From assembly GCF_003353175.1 (NCBI RefSeq), contig NZ_QHKS01000001.1, positions 372,001 to 436,000 of the forward strand: 64,000 nt of DNA. The letters run 5' to 3'. The DNA comes from Paraburkholderia lacunae. Lineage in GTDB: Bacteria; Pseudomonadota; Gammaproteobacteria; Burkholderiales; Burkholderiaceae. The notes beneath the pieces are model-generated. The model made no database searches, was not told the DNA's origin, and saw only the letters and a program-made list of their open reading frames with translations. How positions within the stretch are numbered: position 1 is the stretch's first letter; each line of letters starts with the position of its first letter. Shown here one piece after another: positions 18,982-26,201 of the stretch. The position numbers were made by a program, and so were the translations under genes.

Positions 18982-20114
18982 GCCTGGGCTTCCTGTTCTC
19001 CGCCGTGATTGAAGTTGCCGTCTCGAAGTCAGAGATGTCGAAGCTTCTGCCTGATGCATCGCCTCGCTCGCTGACGGTCGCCAGCTTGCTCGGTGCGGCA
19101 TCCTCCTCCTGTTCCTATGCAGCCGTCGCGATGGCCCGCTCCATTGTGCGAAAGGGCGGTGACTTCACGGCCGCCATGGCGTTCCAGTTTGCAGCGACGA
19201 ATCTTGTGCTTGAACTGGGCGTGTTGATGTGGGTGCTGATTTCCTGGCAGTTCGCCGCCGCTGAGTTCATCGGTGGCCCAATCATGATTGTCGTTCTGGC
19301 GCTGTTCTTCCGGTTCTTTCTCAAGGACTCGCTCAAAAGCGAAGCCATCGGGCAGGCGGACAAGGGTATCGCCGGCAGCATGGAGGGTCACGCTGCCATG
19401 TCGATGGGCGAACAGCACGGGACCTGGAAACAACGTCTCTCATCCAGAGACGGGTGGATAGCTATCAGCCACAGCTACGTCATGAACTGGTCGATGCTCT
19501 GGCGCGACATCGGAATGGGGTTGCTCATCGCTGGCGCGCTCGGCGCCTGGGTGCCAGACAGCTTCTGGCAGAAGTTCTTCCTCGTCAGCCATCCAACGGC
19601 GGCAATGATTTGGGGTGCGTTTGTCGGCCCCTTGATTTCGGTTGCGTCGTTTACCTGTTCCGTAGGAAACGTGCCGCTCGCTGCGGTGCTGTGGAACGGC
19701 GGTATCAGTTTTGGCGGCGTGGCCTCTTTCATCTTTGGCGACCTCATCATTCTTCCCATCCTCAACATCTACAGGAAGTACTACGGCGGCCGGATGACGG
19801 TGTTCCTTGCCGTGACCTTCTATCTTGCAATGGTTTCAGCGGCACTCGTGGTCGAAGCGCTGTTCCAGTCCATCGGGTGGGTCCCGACGGAACGGCATAC
19901 GGCAGTCTTGGACGCAGCGATTACCTTCAACTACACCACCGTGCTCGACATCATCTTCGGCGCAGTCTTCATCGTCTTGACGTTTGAATTTTTCAGGACC
20001 GGCGGCCCCGAGATGATGCGAATGATGGAAAAGGGTCAGCACGACCACGGTGGGCATGAGCATCATGCCTCCCATGGCCATACACACCATCAACACCATG
20101 GCCACTCAGAATGA
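18906..20114 (+). CDS. DUF318/ArsP-like permease with a His-rich tail
   Basis: A polytopic inner-membrane protein of 402 aa of the UPF0718/DUF318 permease family, which includes ArsP, an exporter of trivalent organoarsenicals. Two homologous halves are visible, each with the signature small-residue/Cys segment: LLGAASSSCSYAAVAMARSI and VGPLISVASFTCSVGNVPLA. The C terminus is a His-rich tail (DHGGHEHHASHGHTHHQHHG, about residues 379-399) of the kind that binds transition metals. A strong AGGAGG lies before the ATG. Co-transcription with an HMA chaperone behind a CueR-type site suggests copper or another soft metal as substrate rather than arsenic. That is inference. Confidence 0.85.
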   Translation: MQIVTAVGHALWMSFTMLWQIFWGLSLGFLFSAVIEVAVSKSEMSKLLPDASPRSLTVASLLGAASSSCSYAAVAMARSIVRKGGDFTAAMAFQFAATNLVLELGVLMWVLISWQFAAAEFIGGPIMIVVLALFFRFFLKDSLKSEAIGQADKGIAGSMEGHAAMSMGEQHGTWKQRLSSRDGWIAISHSYVMNWSMLWRDIGMGLLIAGALGAWVPDSFWQKFFLVSHPTAAMIWGAFVGPLISVASFTCSVGNVPLAAVLWNGGISFGGVASFIFGDLIILPILNIYRKYYGGRMTVFLAVTFYLAMVSAALVVEALFQSIGWVPTERHTAVLDAAITFNYTTVLDIIFGAVFIVLTFEFFRTGGPEMMRMMEKGQHDHGGHEHHASHGHTHHQHHGHSE

Positions 20115-20137
20115 CCTTCCCCAACAGGAGATTGAAG

Positions 20138-20290
20138 ATGAAAAGTCATTTTTCCATCCGGGTCGTGTTTATCTGCGCAGGTGCGGCCTTAACGATTGCC
20201 GCGCTCCCCGCGCGCGCCCAGCAGAGTGCATCCATGCCCGGAATGAATATGTCCAGTTCGGCGGCTGGAATCATCGCGACAAGACACTGA
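20138..20290 (+). CDS. Short secreted Met-rich peptide, probably truncated
   Basis: An open frame of 50 aa with a clear signal peptide (VVFICAGAALTIAALPARAQ), then SASMPGMNMSSSAAG and an early stop. GGAG occurs upstream, and the ATG follows the permease gene by 23 bp. The MPGMNM motif is common at the start of mature copper-binding proteins whose CusF-like or DUF domain then follows. Here the domain is missing, so this is either a short Met-rich peptide or the start of a gene broken by deletion. The following DNA shows coding-like stretches in other frames, which favours decay. Confidence 0.5.
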   Translation: MKSHFSIRVVFICAGAALTIAALPARAQQSASMPGMNMSSSAAGIIATRH

Positions 20291-20599
20291 CACCAATCCA
20301 GCTGTCGGCCCTGCTCACCATGCCGGCCAATCCCGGCTAGCTTGGGCAATGGACAGCCTCGCTGCAGCGGCCGAGGCGGGCATACTTGACGGAGACCGCT
20401 TCATTGCCCAACTTTTTGCGAGCAAGAGGATGTGCAAGCGTTCCGGCTGATTCTGCGTGACGCCGGTGCCGACGAGTGGCTGAACGACCGTCATTTCACC
20501 GCGTTAAAGAAGTTGGGTTGTGCAGAGCTGGACGCTGTCACCTGCGTCAGCATCGCAAGCCGACGACAAACTTTCCGCCAATGATTCTGCCCGCAAGTT
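20291..20599. other. Gap with only decayed coding sequence
   Basis: Between the truncated peptide and the DUF2326 fragment there is no intact gene. It contains the frameshifted remnant at 20349-20584 and otherwise nothing recognisable. Confidence 0.5.
20349..20584 (+). pseudogene. Frameshifted coding remnant, family unknown
   Basis: From the ATG at 20349 the frame reads MDSLAAAAEAGILDGDRFIA then QLFASK, and coding character then jumps to another frame near 20421-20431, reading DVQAFRLILRDAGADEWLND then RHFTALKKLGCAELDAV, with a stop at 20582-20584. Both halves look like true protein and together form one plausible helical segment. I do not recognise the family. It lies just upstream of a DUF2326 fragment, so it may come from the same lost locus. 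Confidence 0.35.
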
Positions 20600-21064
20600 T
20601 TGGCTGTGCTCCGGGCAGCGACGCTGGTGTCACGTCTCGAGGAAAATCGTCAGGTAACACTGCAAAACAACCTAGGGGACAACAAGACTCGCTACGATTT
20701 CGACGTTCGGATAGAGGCCGATGGCTCGGACGGCATCAATGCGGTAAAGCTGTTTTGTTACGATCTGGCGGTATTGACAGCACAACAAAACCACGAGATG
20801 GCGTTCATCTTCCACGACAGCAGACTTTTCAGCGATATAGACCCCAGACAACGTGCCGTGTTGTTCCAGACTGCAAGCTCGGCCTCGTCAAAAGACGGTT
20901 TGCAATACATTGCCACAGTCAATCAGGACCAGTTAGACGCGCTTCAGTCTGAACTGTCCCCGAAGGAGGTCGACGAGCTACTAGGCCGGACGGTATTGCG
21001 ACTGCAAGACGACGGCCCTGAGAGCAAGCTGCTTGGAGTGCAGGTCGATATGCATTACCAGTAA
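20600..21064 (+). pseudogene. C-terminal fragment of a DUF2326 (ABC-three-component-type) protein
   Basis: The 154-codon frame encodes LEENRQVTLQNNLGDNKTRY, a GSDGINAVKLFCYDLAVL segment and the striking MAFIFHDSRLFSDIDPRQRA. From memory this matches the C-terminal DUF2326 region of large coiled-coil SMC-like proteins found in ABC-three-component (ABC-3C) predicted defence systems. There is no Walker A or coiled-coil part, and no ribosome binding site before the TTG at 20600; an in-frame stop lies at 20582-20584. It is therefore a remnant of a gene of perhaps 550-600 codons, not a working protein. The family assignment needs a profile search. Confidence 0.6.
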
Positions 21065-21130
21065 TTGAAGTCGGACGCAGGCTAAAGGCTTCATATAGCT
21101 TGATGTTCTGGTGGCCCGGTGGTTGGATGT

Positions 21131-21514
21131 TCATTCGCTTGCCCAGACTTCTTCTGCGTATTCCTGAATTTGCATGACATCAAGCAAGATTTCATCGTCG
21201 GGCTGTTCGCCTTCGTTGAGTCGTCCGGCGATTTCGGCAATGTAGTTTCCAATACGATTGATATTCTGTAACCATGCTTGGTCATCGCCGCTTGTTGAAT
21301 TGGCTTTCATGCTCATCACGGCTTCACGAAGATACTGGGCAAGATTGGTGTAGCCTGCGTCGATGGCACGGTGGGCAAGCTGGTCACGTTCTTCGTTACT
21401 GAATCTGATTTCGACACGACGGTCACGGCGATGGATGTTGCCATCGATGCCGGACAATCCGGCTCGCTTCTTGATAGGTGAGGCACCTGCCTGCTCAAAT
21501 TGAATCTGTTCCAT
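21131..21514 (-). CDS. MobC-like mobilisation (relaxosome) protein
   Basis: A 127-aa protein. The N-terminal 30 residues are basic and disordered. A ribbon-helix-helix DNA-binding region follows (VEIRFSNEERDQLAHRAIDA then GYTNLAQYLREAVM), and the acidic C-terminal helix contains NEGEQPDDEILLDVMQIQEY. This order is typical of MobC-type accessory proteins that bind oriT beside a MobA relaxase. A GGAGCCG-like binding site precedes the ATG. No relaxase gene follows, so any mobilisation function is incomplete. It could also be a plain RHH regulator. Confidence 0.65.
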   Translation of the reverse strand: MEQIQFEQAGASPIKKRAGLSGIDGNIHRRDRRVEIRFSNEERDQLAHRAIDAGYTNLAQYLREAVMSMKANSTSGDDQAWLQNINRIGNYIAEIAGRLNEGEQPDDEILLDVMQIQEYAEEVWASE

Positions 21515-21836
21515 ATCGGCTCCTGTTGTTATGGTTATGTAGGCCGAGCATTGCGGTGTCCGTGTCTGCGTCGCAGGTGTAGCTCTTCAGGGGACTGGGG
21601 GAACCCCAGATACATCGTTTATCATGGCTTTACCGTGATAAAGGTTGACCTTGCTTAGGCTCTGCGTCGTTCGGCTTTCTATATCAATACCGGATTTTTT
21701 CAAGAATGCAAGGGCCATCCGACGAATGGCTTACAAACAGGCAAAACATGCATCGACTGCTGACGAATTTCTAAGCGATGACGTAAACAATGATGAGAGG
21801 CGCTTCACTAGTCTGTTATAGGAATGCCACGCGAAT
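21515..21836. other. AT-richer intergenic region upstream of the mobC-like gene
   Basis: There is no gene here. The stretch lies between divergent genes, has lower GC than the neighbours and contains the inverted repeat at 21618-21642. By position it is where an oriT would be expected for a mobC-type locus. Confidence 0.4.
21618..21642. repeat. Inverted repeat, candidate oriT element
   Basis: TTTATCATGG (21618-21627) pairs with CCGTGATAAA (21633-21642) through one G-T pair, around a CTTTA loop. It lies about 100 bp upstream of the mobC-like start. Relaxosome binding sites often have this form, but no clear nic motif was found and a simple regulator operator is an alternative. Confidence 0.35.
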
Positions 21837-21863
21837 TTGATCGAACTAACGTTGAACGTCATC

Positions 21864-22490
21864 ATGGAAATTGATCTTAAGACAGCTCGAATCTTGGCAA
21901 AACGATACCTCGGCGGAACTGTTGTGGTTATTCTTCTTTTCTCCGGCACTCTCTGGAAGTTCTTAGATGAAAACAAGCAGCTTGACGAGAAGCGAGAGGC
22001 ATTGGATGTCCAGGAGCAAAAATTCTCCCAAGCGCAGATCGATTTTGAAAAATATCGATCAAATAATGAAATATTAATCAACCAGAAAAAGCAGGATATT
22101 GAAAGACGAGAATTTATCGTTAATCAACTAGAAAAGGAAAATCAGAGCAAGTCAGAGGCCATCCAGCAGCGTGCGAAACAATATAGCGACGCATTTGACA
22201 AGATTCAAACTGAGCGGGTGACGCTCGGCGCGGCAGGACAACAGAAGGCGGAGGATGACCATATCAATCAATTGATATCAGATTTTTCCGCAATAGGCGT
22301 TAATCTAAATGACCCAATTAATTGCAAGGATAAAGATGCAGTTTTTCGATACAACAAAGCAAAAGCGAATTTTGATGAGATAGTTGGATTTGCTTACGCG
22401 CATAAGCTTGACAAAAAATATGATGTGTTTATTAACGGGCAATCGGGTATATTTGATATGTCTTGCAGACCGTCCGTTGTGACCGAGTAA
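21864..22490 (+). CDS. Unknown membrane-anchored coiled-coil protein (AT-rich)
   Basis: A 208-aa protein starting MEIDLKTARILAKRYLGGTV, then one hydrophobic segment at about residues 17-31 (GGTVVVILLFSGTLW), then a long charged coiled coil at about 32-115 (DEKREALDVQEQKFSQAQID; KKQDIERREFIVNQLEKENQ). The C-terminal globular part carries two Cys (NCKDKDAVFRY and FDMSCRP). GC content and codon use differ visibly from all neighbours, pointing to a foreign origin. A TTG at 21837 is an alternative start with AGGAA upstream; neither choice is well supported. I do not recognise a family. A single-helix anchor plus coiled coil would fit a membrane sensor or a phage/plasmid accessory protein. Confidence 0.6.
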   Translation: MEIDLKTARILAKRYLGGTVVVILLFSGTLWKFLDENKQLDEKREALDVQEQKFSQAQIDFEKYRSNNEILINQKKQDIERREFIVNQLEKENQSKSEAIQQRAKQYSDAFDKIQTERVTLGAAGQQKAEDDHINQLISDFSAIGVNLNDPINCKDKDAVFRYNKAKANFDEIVGFAYAHKLDKKYDVFINGQSGIFDMSCRPSVVTE

Positions 22491-22552
22491 TGCTCGACAA
22501 GGCCTAAGGGAAGGCAGCGCGACAGGGGTTTCAGCCGTCCAGCTCGGACAGT

Positions 22553-22578
22553 AAAAAAGAGCCGTTAGGCACGGCTCT
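22553..22578 (-). terminator. Terminator after the WYL-like gene
   Basis: On the minus strand AGAGCCGT (22578-22571) pairs with ACGGCTCT (22565-22558) around a five-base loop, followed by six T. It lies 23 bp beyond the stop of the leftward gene at 22602. Confidence 0.85.
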
Positions 22579-22601
22579 TCGTTTGATTGGTTCATGTCGG
22601 T

Positions 22602-22895
22602 TCAGTCCACGATAGCAATGCAGCGATCCCAGTTCGCCGGTTCCGACTTCAACCGACCACCATTGAAGCCCTGATCGAGCACCCGGGCATAGGCCATTTT
22701 GTCCGTCTTGAACTGTCGCCAACTCGTCGGGCTTCCACTGTTGCTCTTGCCCGCCACCTGATACCCGAGCAACCGGGGTTCGCCGTTCGCGGTGCCGTAG
22801 AGATGGGGCTCAACCTGCCGATAGTGCCCGTCGTAGTAGAATCCGATGAGCTTCTTCTCAAGAACTGCCTGACAAATCGTATCTTCTGTTTTCAT
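22602..22895 (-). CDS. Small WYL-like domain protein
   Basis: A 97-aa cytoplasmic protein starting MKTEDTICQAVLEKKLIGFY. The core (IGFYYDGHYRQVEPHLYGTA; RLLGYQVAGKSNSG; WRQFKTDKMAYARVLDQGF) fits the small beta-barrel of WYL-type ligand-sensing domains, here without a DNA-binding domain. An upstream ATG at 22901 is possible, but it touches the AAGGA ribosome binding site, so the second ATG with 6-nt spacing is preferred. It is followed by a good terminator, and it lies downstream of a primase fragment in the same orientation. Stand-alone WYL-like proteins occur near phage and defence genes; the role here is unknown. Confidence 0.65.
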   Translation of the reverse strand: MKTEDTICQAVLEKKLIGFYYDGHYRQVEPHLYGTANGEPRLLGYQVAGKSNSGSPTSWRQFKTDKMAYARVLDQGFNGGRLKSEPANWDRCIAIVD

Positions 22896-22971
22896 TTGCA
22901 TTCCTTATTAAATAGATTGGTTATTGACTGCATGGAGGTGGTGAACTTACACCACGATCCGGACTACACCT

Positions 22972-23493
22972 TTACTGCTTGCCTTTGACCTGAGCATTCC
23001 ATTCGATGATGTGGAACCGTCGCCACCAGCCATCCGAGTGGTCGTCAATGGCGGGCATGTGATTTCCGCAGATGATCCACTTCGCAATCGGCTTGTAGCT
23101 GAACGAAGCCTTATGCTTGGGGTTGATGTCGATCAGCCCCTGCGAAATCAGAGTCTTCAAGGCTTGCTGGTTGATTTTCGCCTTCGGTGTTTCGTCACAG
23201 ATGGCGAGCGATGCCCCGACAATGGAAGTCAGGTCAAAGCCACCCAGCTTATCCAGTCGCATTGCGACAGCCTTCTCATGCAATGCCCGGGCAATGTTGA
23301 GCATGACGGACTTGCCGTTACTGCCGCTGCCGATCCACAGCTGGGCACATTGCAGGTTCATATTGCAGAGGGTATAGCCGATGTATTCCTGCACCAATTC
23401 CCGCACTTTGATGTCCGGCAACGAGGTGTTCAGATAAATGCTGTTATCGACCAGACGGGCGCGTAGCTTTAAATCGGGTTCACACGCAACCAT
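22972..23493 (-). pseudogene. Fragment of a P4/D5-type phage or plasmid primase-helicase
   Basis: 173 codons that match the helicase core of DNA primase/helicase proteins of phage P4 and poxvirus D5 type: IKVRELVQEYIGYTL, the Walker A variant WIGSGSNGKSVMLNIARALH, the Walker B-like LAICDETPK and NHMPAIDDHSDGWWRRFHII. Intact relatives are 600-800 aa, so both the N-terminal primase part and the C-terminal end are missing. The upstream boundary near 23490 is abrupt: coding character on this strand ends in frame noise. It is a remnant of the replication module of an integrated phage or plasmid. Confidence 0.8.
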
Positions 23494-23627
23494 GCGGCGG
23501 AATCTGGTTTATGGCCATGCGCGGAACAAGCCGGTCTCTTTCATGCTGTTCGGCCGGCAGCGACTGCGAGTGTCCGCCATGCTGAAAAAGGTTCCGGCAT
23601 ATGTCCCTCAAAATAGCCAGAACCATT

Positions 23628-23660
23628 AGCCGGTGCTTTTGCGCCGGCTTCTTTATTTTA
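23628..23660 (+). terminator. Terminator at the right end of the island
   Basis: AGCCGGTGC (23628-23636) pairs with GCGCCGGCT (23641-23649) with one G-T pair around a TTTT loop, followed by the T-rich TCTTTATTTT. Confidence 0.75.
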
Positions 23661-23688
23661 TGCGTTATCGCCCAGGGCTAATCCCGAT

Positions 23689-23702
23689 CTGAATCGCCAC
23701 CA
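23689..23702 (+). other. Imperfect attR repeat of the tRNA-Met 3' end
   Basis: CTGAATCGCCACCA matches the tRNA 3' end CTGATTCGCCACCA (6646-6659) at 13 of 14 positions. The preceding AGGGCTAATCCC also resembles the T arm loosely. It lies exactly between mobile-element remnants and an ordinary operon. Confidence 0.5.
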
Positions 23703-23802
23703 TTATTGCCGTAATTCCGTATGAGCGACGGCATCGGTATTTATTGCTTGCAGTCGACGGTCAGTCGCAGTCCGCGCACTGTAAATATCGTGGGGCTTTT
23801 CC

Positions 23803-25227
23803 GTGAAAACAAATCTTTCGGAAGCCATTGTCGAACTGGTGAATTGCGGTGTCTTCGCTGTGGACCGCGACCTGCGCATTCTCACGTGGAACCGCTTCAT
23901 GCAGTCTCACACCGGACGGTTCGCCGAAACCGTCATCGGCATGGATCTTCTTGAGGCGTTTCCGGAATTGCCGCAACAGTGGCTGAGGAGAAAAATCGAG
24001 GGCGTGTTCGTGCTCGGCACGCCAGCTTATTCGTCGTGGGAGCATCGCCCTTTTCTCTTCCGCTTCGAGCACTCGCGCCCGATCACCGGCACGATCGACG
24101 CGATGCGGCAAAACTGCAGCTTTATCCCGATCGAGGACAATCAGGGAGAAGTCGCGGCGGTCGCGGTAACCATCGTGGATGCCACGGACGTCTGCATCGC
24201 ATATGGCGAACTGCAAGAGCGGGAGAAGACCGTCTCCAGCGCATTGGCCGAATTGACCGTGCGCAACCGGCAGCTCACCGAGCTTAACGAAGAGCTGGCG
24301 CATGCTCATCAGCAACTTCTCCAATCGGAAAAACTGGCCGCCATCGGGCAACTGGCGGCAGGCGTTGCGCACGAAATCAATAACCCCGTGGGTTTCGTGC
24401 TGTCGAACCTGAATACCCTTGAGGGCTACATCAGGACGCTCATCCGGTATGCCGAGGATATAGATCGGTTGGTCGGGAAGGCCGCGCCGTCACTCAAGAC
24501 CGATCTGCGCGCGCTCGCCGAAAACGCTGACCTGGACTACCTGCTTGGCGATGCCCCAACGCTCGTGCAGGAATCCAGGGAGGGCCTCGCCCGCGTCCGC
24601 ACGATTGTGATCGATCTGCGGGACTTCTCCAGGATCGACAGCACGCATGTATGGGAATGGACCGATATCCATCGCTGCATCGAGTCGACGCTCAACATCG
24701 TGCATAACGAAGTGAAGTATCGCGCCCATCTGGTTCGCGATTACGCCGAGCTGCCCTTGGTCCAGTGCATACCCTCGCAGATCAGTCAGGTCGTGTTGAA
24801 TCTCGTCGTCAACGCCGCGCAGGCGTATAGCGGGAATCATGATCAGCTCAACCCTGCGGCGGGCACGATCACCATCCGCACGGGCGTCGAACCTGCCGAC
24901 GCATCGCGCGTCTGGTTCGAAGTCGCCGATGCAGCATGCGGCATTCCGCCAGAGCACATCAAACGCATTTTTGATCCCTTCTTCACAACCAAACCGGTTG
25001 GTCAGGGAACCGGCCTCGGATTATCGGTGACCTATGGGATCGTCAACGCACATCATGGCCAGATATCCGTAACAAGCACGGTCGGCATGGGAACGACGTT
25101 CCGCGTGACGCTTCCGATAGACGCGTCGACGCCCGAAGTAGTCAGCCAGCTAGCGGCGTTTCCAATGCCCGCCGGCGCAGTCAATACACAGTCAACCGGC
25201 GCAGCCGGCGATTGCCACATGAGGTAG
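23803..25227 (+). CDS. PAS-containing soluble histidine kinase
   Basis: A 474-aa cytoplasmic histidine kinase without membrane segments. A PAS-like domain (LVNCGVFAVDRDLRILTWNR) occupies about residues 9-130, and a short coiled coil leads to the H-box AAIGQLAAGVAHEINNPVGF, His at about 190. This is the HisKA/NtrB-like subtype with HEINNP. The catalytic domain has VVLNLVVNAAQAY, FDPFFTTKPVGQGTGLGLSV and GTTFRVTLP. The G1 box reads VADAACGIP, with Ala where VADTGCGIP is usual; the essential first Asp is kept. The GTG start at 23803 lies close after the island's right end. It is the first gene of a four-gene signalling operon. Confidence 0.88.
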   Translation: MKTNLSEAIVELVNCGVFAVDRDLRILTWNRFMQSHTGRFAETVIGMDLLEAFPELPQQWLRRKIEGVFVLGTPAYSSWEHRPFLFRFEHSRPITGTIDAMRQNCSFIPIEDNQGEVAAVAVTIVDATDVCIAYGELQEREKTVSSALAELTVRNRQLTELNEELAHAHQQLLQSEKLAAIGQLAAGVAHEINNPVGFVLSNLNTLEGYIRTLIRYAEDIDRLVGKAAPSLKTDLRALAENADLDYLLGDAPTLVQESREGLARVRTIVIDLRDFSRIDSTHVWEWTDIHRCIESTLNIVHNEVKYRAHLVRDYAELPLVQCIPSQISQVVLNLVVNAAQAYSGNHDQLNPAAGTITIRTGVEPADASRVWFEVADAACGIPPEHIKRIFDPFFTTKPVGQGTGLGLSVTYGIVNAHHGQISVTSTVGMGTTFRVTLPIDASTPEVVSQLAAFPMPAGAVNTQSTGAAGDCHMR

Positions 25228-25231
25228 ACCT

Positions 25232-25600
25232 ATGGCTTTGCCTATCCTTGTTGTCGATGATTCGACACTAGCCCGAAAGCTGCTCGTCAGGTCCTTGCCT
25301 GAGGACTGGGACGTAGACATCACCCTGGCGTCGGATGGCGCGGCGGCACTGGAACTGTATCGCGCCGGCAAGGGCGCGGTGATATTTCTCGATCTGACCA
25401 TGCCAGCAATGAACGGATTCGAAGTGCTCGAGGCGATCCAGCACGAAGGGCTCGACGCGTTCGTCATTGTCGTGTCGGCAGATATCCAGGCCGGCGCCGT
25501 GGAGCGCGCGAAGGCGCTCGGCGCGATTGGATTCATTAGCAAACCCGTTTCGATTGAAGCCATTCGGCCGATTCTTAAGGAGTACGGTCTCCATGAATGA
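25232..25600 (+). CDS. Single-domain CheY-like response regulator
   Basis: A 122-aa receiver domain with no output domain. The acidic pair D9-D10, the phosphoacceptor D54 in FLDLTMP, the Ser in IVVSADI and the Lys in ISKPV are all in place, so it should be phosphorylated, most simply by the kinase encoded 4 bp upstream. Its 3' end overlaps the CheC-type gene by 8 bp. The adjacency of receiver and CheC-type phosphatase suggests that its phosphorylation is actively reversed, as for CheY in chemotaxis. Confidence 0.92.
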   Translation: MALPILVVDDSTLARKLLVRSLPEDWDVDITLASDGAAALELYRAGKGAVIFLDLTMPAMNGFEVLEAIQHEGLDAFVIVVSADIQAGAVERAKALGAIGFISKPVSIEAIRPILKEYGLHE

Positions 25601-26195
25601 ACAGTTGCTCAACGAGGACCAACGGGACGCGCTCCAGGAGATTTGCAATGTCGGGATGGGCAAGGCAGCTGCCGCACTGGCGAAACTCCTCGGCGCATTC
25701 GTTACGTTGTCGGTGCCCGGCATCAGGCTTGTGAGCATCGACCAGCTACGCGATGCGTTGACGAGCCAGGACGACGGCCAACTGCCGCCGGTGCGTCAGG
25801 CATTCCAGTCGGACATTTCCGGCGAGACCATTGTGCTGTTCGGCAGGGATGGCCGGCGGGAACTCCAGCAATTGATGGGCTATGACGTCGGAAACACCGA
25901 CGCAGAAGTCGAAATGTTGTGCGACATTGCCAACCTGCTTGTGGGCGCCTGCGTTCGAAGCGTATTCGAACAGCTTGGCCGGCGCATCTGCTTCTCCGGT
26001 CCCACTCTTTTGCCACTTGCCGCAGAGTCTAACGACGGGCTTCTCCTCAACGGACGATGGGCTCTCGCACTGCTGCTCGAGATTCACTTCACGCTCGAGA
26101 AAGGGGGATTCGGCGCGCGCATGGTGATGATGTTGCCTGACGCAGCCATCGAGGGAATGAAACATGCCCTCAACCAGTTCCTCGAATCGTTCTAA
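25593..26195 (+). CDS. CheC-family CheY-P phosphatase
   Basis: A 200-aa protein of the CheC/CheX/FliY family, which dephosphorylates CheY-like receivers. The first active-site motif D-x3-E-x2-N-x22-P is intact (DALQEICN near residues 11-18, Pro 23 residues after the Asn). The second copy reads EMLCDIAN with Asp in place of the Glu, and Pro at the same spacing. The ATG at 25593 follows AAGGAG and lies inside the end of the receiver gene. No flagellar or chemotaxis genes are near, so this CheC probably serves the local phosphorelay, not motility. Confidence 0.87.
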   Translation: MNEQLLNEDQRDALQEICNVGMGKAAAALAKLLGAFVTLSVPGIRLVSIDQLRDALTSQDDGQLPPVRQAFQSDISGETIVLFGRDGRRELQQLMGYDVGNTDAEVEMLCDIANLLVGACVRSVFEQLGRRICFSGPTLLPLAAESNDGLLLNGRWALALLLEIHFTLEKGGFGARMVMMLPDAAIEGMKHALNQFLESF

Positions 26196-26201
26196 CTTCC
26201 C

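Larger units (their letters stand above)
23494..23802. other. Right-end region of the island
   Basis: No intact gene is seen. A plus-strand frame ends FGRQRLRVSAMLKKVPAYVP then QNSQNH at 23629 and runs straight into a terminator, so it may be the tail of a lost gene. The region then holds the attR-like repeat at 23689-23702 and the upstream region of the signalling operon. Confidence 0.45.

Noticed and set aside
20050..20340. 96-codon frame overlapping the end of the permease gene
   Set aside because: It begins within the His-rich tail of the permease in another frame. The signal peptide at 20138 in a different frame is the better explanation.
22100..22200. Possible CRISPR or other periodic array in the AT-rich part of the island
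   Set aside because: No regularly spaced repeat was found here or anywhere in the window.
23438..23629. Plus-strand frame of 63 codons ending before the terminator at 23628
   Set aside because: The first part is antisense to the primase fragment. The last 30 codons might be a gene tail, but there is no start or family, so it is only mentioned in the region note.
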